This document shows positions 58,677-64,000 of a stretch of DNA of 64,000 nt, one piece after another. The translations under genes and the position numbers were made by a program. Origin of the DNA: JADJPG01 sp964491875 (lineage in GTDB: Bacteria; Verrucomicrobiota; Verrucomicrobiia; Limisphaerales; JADJPG01). Location of the stretch: assembly GCA_964491875.1 (NCBI GenBank), contig CAZBIC010000015.1, positions 1 to 64,000 on the forward strand. Reading direction: 5' to 3'. How positions within the stretch are numbered: position 1 is the stretch's first letter; each line of letters opens with the position of its first letter. Under the pieces are notes generated by a model. It made no database searches, had not been told where the DNA came from, and saw only the letters and a program-made list of their open reading frames with translations.

Positions 58677-60062
58677 CTACTTCTTCCCCAGCGCCTCCCG
58701 AATCGCCGCCAGCAAACGCGGCTCCGCGCCGGGCGCGAGCCACCACCAATCGCCGAGATTCGGATCCTTCTCGGCGATGTGTTTCTCGGTCGGGATGTAA
58801 CCCGTCGCGCCTTCGCCGTAACCCGCGACCACCACAAACGAATCGGGCCGCTCACGCTGCGCGGCGATTTGATACTCCACGTAAGCCTCGCCGGGCAGCA
58901 CGAGCAATTGCGCCGCGCCAAGATCGAGCGACGGAATCGCGATGCGATGCCCCGCATCCGCGCGCTTGCGCCAGCTCAAGGCCAGCGCGGCGAGGCATTG
59001 CTGGAACGGTTTCGTCTCCATCGCCAGCTTCTTCTCCAAATCCGCCACAGTGAAACCTGGTCCATCGCGCGGCTCCAACCGGACGGGCGTGGAACGAAAA
59101 CTCACCGTCGTCAGCGGATGCCGCTTCGTATCGCGCCACGCCGAGACCATCGCTTGAGACAGGCGATCCGCCAGCACCGCGCGGTTCGCCCGGTCGCCCG
59201 TGTTGTATTTGCCGGCGGTGACGTTGCCGCTGCAGCCCGAGAAATAAATCTGCTTCACGCCCGGCAAATCCCGCTGACGCCGCGCGCGGGCGATGCCGGG
59301 AAAATCCGCCGAGACTTCGCCGCTGCCGTAGTAGCTCATCGGATGCACTGCGTAGCCGCTCAGCGCAGCGACAGCTTCCTCGCCATTCCAGAAGCTCAGC
59401 GTCTTGAGCCACGGATCAATCAAACCTTCGTCCGCTTCGATGGCGAACGCATTGCGCGTGCTGCTCGTGCGGTCGAATCGAACCGAGCCATCCGGCATCC
59501 CGTAGCGCCGGTTCGACGCCACGAGCTCGACCTTGGCTTGCCCGACCCCGACGTGCGTCACCGGTTGCGCGGATTTCAAACCCGCCCTCAACGCCGCCGC
59601 CACGCCTTGCACCGCGCGTTCGTGAAACTCCAGGTCGCAGACCGTTCCCGCCAGCTTGCGCGCCCGCAAGATTCGCTCCGCCTCCAAATCCGCCACCGGC
59701 GCATCATGCTGGTGAATCGCGCAGACCATGACGCGTTCAGCCTTCGTCCCTGCGGCTTCCGCCAAAACCTCCTGCCAGCGGGTCAGCGCATCATTCCGAA
59801 TCTCGCACCAATCCACCGCTACAAACACCACCGGCGCTCCCGCCCCCATCAGCACGATCCCGTTCGCGAACAACGGATCCACCACCGACTTCGAGAGCCA
59901 CGCGCCGCCCATCATGCCGTGGCCCATCGGCACGGTGACGTCGGCGGAGAAGGTCGCGAGACGGAACGCGGGAGACTGGGCGAAGGAAAGGTACGGGAAC
60001 GAAAAGCCGCCAGCGGCCAGCAGGGCGATGCGCTGGATGGCAGAGCGGCGGGGAAGTTTCAC
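58677..60062 (-). CDS. Secreted neutral/alkaline ceramidase-like protein
   Basis: The 461-residue product has a probable Tat-type signal (RRSAIQRIALLAAGGFSFPY..) and matches the neutral ceramidase N-terminal family in order: TVPMGHGMMGG, MVCAIHQHDAPV (zinc His pair expected), a central GYAVHPMSYYGSGEVSADFPGIA and SGCSGNVTAGKYN, and late YGEGATGYIPTEKHIAE. Such proteins in Planctomycetes and Verrucomicrobia are often annotated 'neutral/alkaline non-lysosomal ceramidase', but activity on ceramide is unproven. It would act outside the cytoplasm. Confidence 0.75.
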   Translation of the reverse strand: MKLPRRSAIQRIALLAAGGFSFPYLSFAQSPAFRLATFSADVTVPMGHGMMGGAWLSKSVVDPLFANGIVLMGAGAPVVFVAVDWCEIRNDALTRWQEVLAEAAGTKAERVMVCAIHQHDAPVADLEAERILRARKLAGTVCDLEFHERAVQGVAAALRAGLKSAQPVTHVGVGQAKVELVASNRRYGMPDGSVRFDRTSSTRNAFAIEADEGLIDPWLKTLSFWNGEEAVAALSGYAVHPMSYYGSGEVSADFPGIARARRQRDLPGVKQIYFSGCSGNVTAGKYNTGDRANRAVLADRLSQAMVSAWRDTKRHPLTTVSFRSTPVRLEPRDGPGFTVADLEKKLAMETKPFQQCLAALALSWRKRADAGHRIAIPSLDLGAAQLLVLPGEAYVEYQIAAQRERPDSFVVVAGYGEGATGYIPTEKHIAEKDPNLGDWWWLAPGAEPRLLAAIREALGKK

Positions 60063-60074
60063 AGAAGCACCACT

Positions 60075-60311
60075 TCAAATGACGAACTCCGCCTCCACCG
60101 GACGACGCCAATGCGGGGAGAGTGCCCTGCCACTCTTGGGAAACATCCTTCGCCGTTCTTCAAGCAACGGCAGCACCTGCGCCAGCGTCATGGGGCTGCG
60201 ACGAGAAATGAAGTCCGGCGAATCGGGCAGGTCGAGCTCAGGCACCGCGGCAGGACGATCATTCAGGACATATCCTGATTCAGGGAGCGATGGCTCTGGC
60301 GATTCTTTCAT
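60075..60311 (-). CDS. Small hypothetical protein overlapping a nucleotidyltransferase gene
   Basis: The 78-residue product starts with the ATG at 60311, inside the 3' end of the nucleotidyltransferase gene (32-nt overlap), and ends 12 nt before the ceramidase-like gene. It is Pro/Glu-rich at the N-terminus and has a helical segment (SPMTLAQVLPLLEERRRMFP) and a basic end. I do not recognise the family. Its position and small size fit a partner of the nucleotidyltransferase, such as an antitoxin or substrate, but this is inferred from context only. Confidence 0.6.
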   Translation of the reverse strand: MKESPEPSLPESGYVLNDRPAAVPELDLPDSPDFISRRSPMTLAQVLPLLEERRRMFPKSGRALSPHWRRPVEAEFVI

Positions 60312-60810
60312 ACAAGTCCCGATTGCCGTATTTCTCGAACAACTGTCTCCAATTCTCCTGCCTCAGGTCCACCCGATTGGCAAGGAGCAGATTCACCACA
60401 TCGTCCATGTCTTTCAGCATGCGGTGCCGGAGTCCCTGCTTGAGGACATGGAGTTTCAACGCGATGAGATGCTCCAAGGAAGGAAACCGCGCCTGCGATG
60501 TGCCAGTATTCTGCACCGCTGATGCGGCAAACATTACATCAAACGTCGAGTCGTTAACGAACATTAGATCAACATCGGTCCCGCCGGGTTCAGCGGTGAA
60601 CTGAGCAAAATTGTCATGCTCGTAGGCAATCCCATATCCCTGCGCCGCCAGCACAATCTTCCACGCCTCTCGATCCGCCCTTCGCACCAAGTAATCCAAA
60701 TCGAAGGTGTCGCGCGGATAGCCGTGAGCAATGACCGCCATGCCGCCAATGATCAAGAACGGCAGCTCAGCATTCTTGGAGCAGGCGGCAATGATCTGAG
60801 CGGGTGTCAT
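60280..60810 (-). CDS. Nucleotidyltransferase-fold protein (MNT/AbiEii-like)
   Basis: From the ATG at 60810 the product has 176 residues. FLIIGGMAVIAHGYPRDTFDLDYLVRRAD has the GGxAV and DxD pattern of minimal nucleotidyltransferases and AbiEii-like proteins. Further conserved stretches are VDLMFVNDSTFDVMF and ARFPSLEHLIALKLHVLKQGLRHRMLKDMDDV. A TTG at 60837 was rejected because the ATG at 60810 directly begins the family N-terminus. Such proteins often work as toxins or in pairs with small proteins, and a small gene overlaps its end. It follows the aldo/keto reductase. Confidence 0.75.
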   Translation of the reverse strand: MTPAQIIAACSKNAELPFLIIGGMAVIAHGYPRDTFDLDYLVRRADREAWKIVLAAQGYGIAYEHDNFAQFTAEPGGTDVDLMFVNDSTFDVMFAASAVQNTGTSQARFPSLEHLIALKLHVLKQGLRHRMLKDMDDVVNLLLANRVDLRQENWRQLFEKYGNRDLYERIARAIAP

Positions 60811-60833
60811 CGGTGGCTTACTTCGCCAAGTTT

Positions 60834-61766
60834 TCAATTATTCTTCGCCAACCCCTCCGTATGCCCGAGGTTCTTCACGGGCTTGAAGATCTCCTGCACT
60901 TCCGCGAGCAACTGCTGGTCGATCGGTTCCGCCGCCCACTTCGCCCAGTTGCGGATGTTCTCCGGGTTCGCGCTGCCGGCCACGGTCGTCGTGATGTCCG
61001 GGTGCGCGAGGCTGAACTGCAGCGCGAGCTTCGCGATGTCCACGCCCCTCTTCGCACAATGCGCGGCAGCGGCGCGCGCGGCGACCTTCACGTTTTCAGG
61101 TTCCTTGAGCCAGGCGGGCAGCGGCGCGTTCGTGAGCAGGCGTGCGCTGAACGGCCCGGCGTTCATCGCGCCCACGCCCTTCGACTTCAGATACGGCACG
61201 ATCTCGTCGGCGAAGCGCGTGTTCTGGAGCGTGTATTGATTGTAGCTCAGCGCGCAATCGACACTCGTCTGGTCGAGGATGAACTTGAAAATCTTCATCG
61301 GGTACCCGCTGAACCCGATGAACCGCACCTTGCCCGCCTGCTGAATCTTGCGCAGCGCCGGGATGGTCTCATCGACGATCTGCTGCATCTCCACGAACTC
61401 GATGTCGTGACACAGCATGATGTCCAGATGGTCGGTGCCGAGCCGGTGCAGGGTCACGTCCACGCTCTCGGCCACACGCTTCGCGCTGAAGTCGAAGTGC
61501 TGGAGATCGTAGCGGCCGAGCTTCGAGCACAGCGTGTAGCTGTCGCGCGGAACGCCCTTGAGCGCGACGCCGAGCAAGACTTCGCTCATGCCGCGTCCGT
61601 AGAACGGCGAGGTGTCGATGAAGTTCAGGCCGCAATCGAGCGCGACGCGGACGCTCTTCAGCGCTTCGTCCATCGTGACGCTGCGAAACTCCTGCCCGAG
61701 CGACGACGCGCCGAAGCTGAGGATGGGGAGGTGGAGGCCGGTTTTACCAAGGAGGCGGGTTTGCAT
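60834..61766 (-). CDS. Aldo/keto reductase
   Basis: The 310-residue product has the AKR tetrad in context: FIDTSPFYGRGMSE (Asp and Tyr), CSKLGRYDL (Lys) and MLCHDIEF (His). It also has GKTGLHLPILSFGASSLGQ and the late TTTVAGSANPENI region that binds NADPH. It resembles L-galactose/D-threo-aldose-type dehydrogenases. The substrate is not known. It ends 23 nt before the nucleotidyltransferase start. Confidence 0.9.
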   Translation of the reverse strand: MQTRLLGKTGLHLPILSFGASSLGQEFRSVTMDEALKSVRVALDCGLNFIDTSPFYGRGMSEVLLGVALKGVPRDSYTLCSKLGRYDLQHFDFSAKRVAESVDVTLHRLGTDHLDIMLCHDIEFVEMQQIVDETIPALRKIQQAGKVRFIGFSGYPMKIFKFILDQTSVDCALSYNQYTLQNTRFADEIVPYLKSKGVGAMNAGPFSARLLTNAPLPAWLKEPENVKVAARAAAAHCAKRGVDIAKLALQFSLAHPDITTTVAGSANPENIRNWAKWAAEPIDQQLLAEVQEIFKPVKNLGHTEGLAKNN

Positions 61767-61830
61767 CGGATGGAGGAGTAATCAGTGAATCAGTAGGTCA
61801 GTAATCAGTCGTGAACGCGGCGGTTCTGCT

Positions 61831-61937
61831 TCCTCTCCATGCGAGGCACGAGCGGGGAGAGGATTGAGGAGAGGGGAGATCCCAATCGAGACATTCCTCC
61901 TCCCCCCAGCCCTCTCCTCCATCAGATGGAAGAGAGG
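61831..61937. repeat. Intergenic palindromic repeat element
   Basis: TCCTCTCC (61831-61838) pairs with GGAGAGGA (61856-61863), and CCTCTCCTCCAT (61911-61922) pairs with ATGGAAGAGAGG (61926-61937) with one mismatch. The stretch lies between the aldo/keto reductase and UxaE-like genes and resembles a dispersed intergenic repeat. The bases just before it (61780-61810) contain short direct AATCAGT repeats. Confidence 0.65.
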
Positions 61938-61990
61938 GAGTGGAGCCGGTCGTCGCGTCGTTTGCAGAACACAGTTCATCGCTCGTCCGT

Positions 61991-63244
61991 TCAACCAATG
62001 AACAACGGCTTCATGTGACGGTCGAAAATATTCTCGGTCACGTTCTTCGCCACGATGGCTTCGTTCGATTTCAGCAAGCCCGTGTAACGCGCGCCCGCCT
62101 TGGCCGCGAGCTTGAACGACACGTGCAGCAACTGCCGGAAGCTCGCGTTGAACTCCACATGACCGGGGATGTGCCGCAGCGCATTCGCGAATTGTTCCCC
62201 GCGCCAGCCGTTCACCGCCGCCGCTGACGGCAGCTTCGCCTTGTCGATGTCGATCACGCTCGCGTAGGGCGCGCAGAGTTCGTCCACATGTTCCAGCGCG
62301 TAGGTGTAAATCTCCTTCGACAGCGCCAGCCCTTCGCCGCCCGCTTCCGCGAGGCCAATGAGCTCTTCGAGCCACGTCGTGCCGGCGGTCTTGAGATGCA
62401 GGCCCGCGCCGGTGCGTTGCAACGCGCGGCGGATGATCGGGTAGAGCGAGAACTTGTCGCTGCCGCTGTGGACGGAGAGCTTGAGGTTCGCCGGCAGACC
62501 GTAGCGCGCGACGGCGTGCGCGATGACGGCAAGGTCGTCGTTGAACTCCTTCTCGAACTGCGCGAGATCGCCGACGTAATCCACGCCCTTGTTGAAACGA
62601 CCGGTGAACTTCGGCGCGATGGTCTGCGCCTTCACGCCTTCATCCGCGAGCGCGGCGAGAATGATGAGCAACTCCGGCGGCGTCTGCGGCGCATCGGTTT
62701 CGTCCATCGACACCTCGGCGATGAACTTGTCCTCCCCGCCCTTCTTCGCCGCGATGTGACGGTAAATCTTCCCGGCATCCTGCACCGCGAGCAGATACTT
62801 CCCCGCGACGCGCGCGACCTCGGCCCCGGTGATTTGGAACGGCTGCGCAATGCCCGCGATGCTCACGCTGCCGGTGAGTTCCGGATGCCGCGCCACGAAC
62901 GCGTTCACCGCATCGGCGGACGCGGGTTTGCCGATGCTGTCCGCGACGTCGATGGTGAAGAAGTCCGAGCACGGGAGAAAGCGCTCCACCGTTTCGAGCC
63001 GGATATGATCGGCATCGACATGCCAGCCGCCGGTCCAGCCCTGGGACTTCACCGCGGCCTGCGCGGCGTCGAACACGCTCTGCGGCTCCGACCCGATGAA
63101 AGTGTGTTCGCGGTTGGATTTGTTCCACACGGGCGCGACGTGGACGCCGTGTTTGGCGAGGAGTTGAAACGCGTGAAGCTGGGCCTTCGCCTGATGCGCG
63201 AAGCGGTCGCCCACGCCGAATGAGAAACGTTCGAGAGTCAACAC
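61991..63244 (-). CDS. UxaE-like tagaturonate epimerase family protein
   Basis: The 417-residue product starts with a GTG at 63244; no ATG is near. The sequence GGWHVDADHIRLETVERFLPCSDFFTIDVADSIGKPA and the C-terminal LKLSVHSGSDKFSLYPIIRRALQRTGAGLHLKTAGTTWLEELIGL match the UxaE family, whose Thermotoga member epimerises D-tagaturonate and D-fructuronate in hexuronate catabolism. The conserved His/Asp/Glu residues in HVDADH and VHSGSDK fit a metal-dependent site. No other uronate genes are in the window, so the pathway is inferred. No signal peptide is present. Confidence 0.82.
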   Translation of the reverse strand: MLTLERFSFGVGDRFAHQAKAQLHAFQLLAKHGVHVAPVWNKSNREHTFIGSEPQSVFDAAQAAVKSQGWTGGWHVDADHIRLETVERFLPCSDFFTIDVADSIGKPASADAVNAFVARHPELTGSVSIAGIAQPFQITGAEVARVAGKYLLAVQDAGKIYRHIAAKKGGEDKFIAEVSMDETDAPQTPPELLIILAALADEGVKAQTIAPKFTGRFNKGVDYVGDLAQFEKEFNDDLAVIAHAVARYGLPANLKLSVHSGSDKFSLYPIIRRALQRTGAGLHLKTAGTTWLEELIGLAEAGGEGLALSKEIYTYALEHVDELCAPYASVIDIDKAKLPSAAAVNGWRGEQFANALRHIPGHVEFNASFRQLLHVSFKLAAKAGARYTGLLKSNEAIVAKNVTENIFDRHMKPLFIG

Positions 63245-63305
63245 AGTGGGGCGAGCGTGGCGGAAATGTGAGGAAAGTGCAATTGCAGGCGCGACCGCCT
63301 ATAGA

Positions 63306-63337
63306 CAAAAAAATACCGCCGACTTTCGTCGGCGGTA
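63306..63337 (-). terminator. Rho-independent terminator downstream of the CTERM protein gene
   Basis: On the minus strand the sequence reads ACCGCCGAC-GAAA-GTCGGCGGT followed by ATTTTTTTG. This is a 9-bp perfect stem with a GAAA tetraloop and a T-run, 27 nt after the stop codon. Confidence 0.92.
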
Positions 63338-63363
63338 ATTACAAAAACCTTGCGCGAAAATGC

Positions 63364-63990
63364 TTAGCTCAACTTGCGACGGGCAAGCCCAAGCCCAGCC
63401 ACCGCCAAACCAATCAAAGCCAAGGTAGAACCACCATCGGGAACATTGGTTCCGGTCCCGCTACCGAAAAGCTTGAAGTTCGACAAACCGCCTCCCCCTC
63501 CGTTGCCGAAGGCAGATCCATCATAACTCCATGTTCCAGACGTCGCCCCATCTGCGATATGCCAAACAAAATGGTCAGGGGTCCTAGATGAGCCACCTCC
63601 ACCAACGTGCATGGAAATTGCAGCGTCGGCATACTGCGTCCAAAATGACGCATCAATCGCCCAAGTGCCGGTAATCTTTTTATCGGAATCGTTCCCCCAT
63701 TTGTCGCCAGCGCTCAGAGCAATCGTAAGAAGACCAACGGTAAAGCTTCCGGTCGCATTATTACCTCGTTCCATTGATGCCACCTCAGTCCACGGAGCCA
63801 AGGAGCCGAATCCACCATTGACATCAGCAACAGTTGCATTGCCTTCGCCCCCAAATCCTGCGGTCGCGTCAGTGAGTGAAGCCGTTCTTTGAGTCGGAGG
63901 ACCAGCTCCGATTGTAATTGTAGCCGCGTATGCACTGACCGTCAGGCCGGCGACCAGCGCCCCCGCCAATGTAATTGTTTTGAGTTTCAT
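63364..63990 (-). CDS. VPDSG/PEP-CTERM-type sorted surface protein
   Basis: The 208-residue product has a signal peptide (MKLKTITLAGALVAGLTVSAYAA), a Gly/Ser/Thr-rich body and a tripartite C-terminus: the motif VPDGGST, a hydrophobic helix (LALIGLAVAGLGLA) and a basic end (RRKLS). This is the VPDSG-CTERM signal of exosortase-dependent sorting found in Verrucomicrobia. The body is unrecognised. A strong terminator follows it. Confidence 0.88.
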   Translation of the reverse strand: MKLKTITLAGALVAGLTVSAYAATITIGAGPPTQRTASLTDATAGFGGEGNATVADVNGGFGSLAPWTEVASMERGNNATGSFTVGLLTIALSAGDKWGNDSDKKITGTWAIDASFWTQYADAAISMHVGGGGSSRTPDHFVWHIADGATSGTWSYDGSAFGNGGGGGLSNFKLFGSGTGTNVPDGGSTLALIGLAVAGLGLARRKLS

Positions 63991-64000
63991 AGTTTCTAAT

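Noticed and set aside
1..64000. tRNA, rRNA and CRISPR arrays
   Set aside because: No cloverleaf-like, 16S/23S-like or regularly spaced direct repeats were seen in the gene-free stretches.

Overview
The window is GC-rich, gene-dense bacterial chromosome and most likely comes from the phylum Verrucomicrobiota (a Pedosphaera/Limisphaerales-like lineage). This is inferred from several traits together: a VPDSG/PEP-CTERM-type surface protein, a large Ser/Thr kinase with TPRs paired with an ECF sigma factor of the kind common in PVC bacteria and Acidobacteria, a very large carboxypeptidase-regulatory-domain protein, a family 18 glycosidase with a C-terminal beta-domain, a UxaE-type epimerase, and many short palindromic repeats. 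No rRNA, tRNA, CRISPR array or prophage was seen.

Layout. 1-5480 (minus): thirteen ribosomal protein genes in S10/spc order, from rplB to rplF, which is cut by the window edge. The usual rpsJ-rplC-rplD-rplW block is absent upstream of rplB. 5840-10762 (plus): a secreted GH18 protein, D-aminoacyl-tRNA deacylase, and a TolB-propeller/M28 peptidase/PDZ protein. 10660-14080 (minus): an HD phosphohydrolase translationally coupled to coaD, then a candidate RNA-processing pair (RlaP-type nucleotidyltransferase and a PIN-like protein). 14211-17954 (plus): an SsuABC/TauABC-type importer and an endonuclease/exonuclease/phosphatase protein. 17990-20400 (minus): an ABC-2 type exporter. 20618-26447 (plus): a six-gene two-component locus with an XRE-receiver fusion, two histidine kinases and three receivers, joined by stop/start overlaps or short gaps.

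26496-35681 (minus): a zinc-ribbon SDR protein, a small membrane protein, a stand-alone DsbD-N-like protein, a rhodanese, a TPR protein, a homocysteine methyltransferase, and an ECF sigma / Ser-Thr kinase pair. 35822-38298 (plus): a Gfo/Idh/MocA oxidoreductase and a FadL-like porin. 38311-44806 (minus): two carboxypeptidase-regulatory-domain secreted proteins (the larger ends in a thioredoxin fold without its cysteines) and htpG. 44931-45634: a frameshifted REP-associated transposase (RAYT) flanked on both sides by an inverted array of palindromes. 45720-48245: an acetate-type sodium symporter with its DUF485 partner. 48481-55186: a polysaccharide cluster (Wzy-like polymerase, two glycosyltransferases, FkbM methyltransferase, Wzx-like flippase) that looks AT-richer than its surroundings. 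55377-63990 (minus): dxr-cdsA, a GDSL hydrolase, a ceramidase-like protein, a nucleotidyltransferase with a small overlapping partner, an aldo/keto reductase, a UxaE-like epimerase and the CTERM protein with a clear terminator.

Most notable: the RAYT element with mirrored REP arms and a one-base deletion; REP-like hairpins that appear to have inserted in frame into linkers of two proteins and to have removed the stop codon of a third; the RlaP-PIN operon; an SDR lacking its catalytic tyrosine; a thioredoxin domain without its CxxC; and a 128-nt perfect repeat encoding parts of two PAS domains in a histidine kinase.
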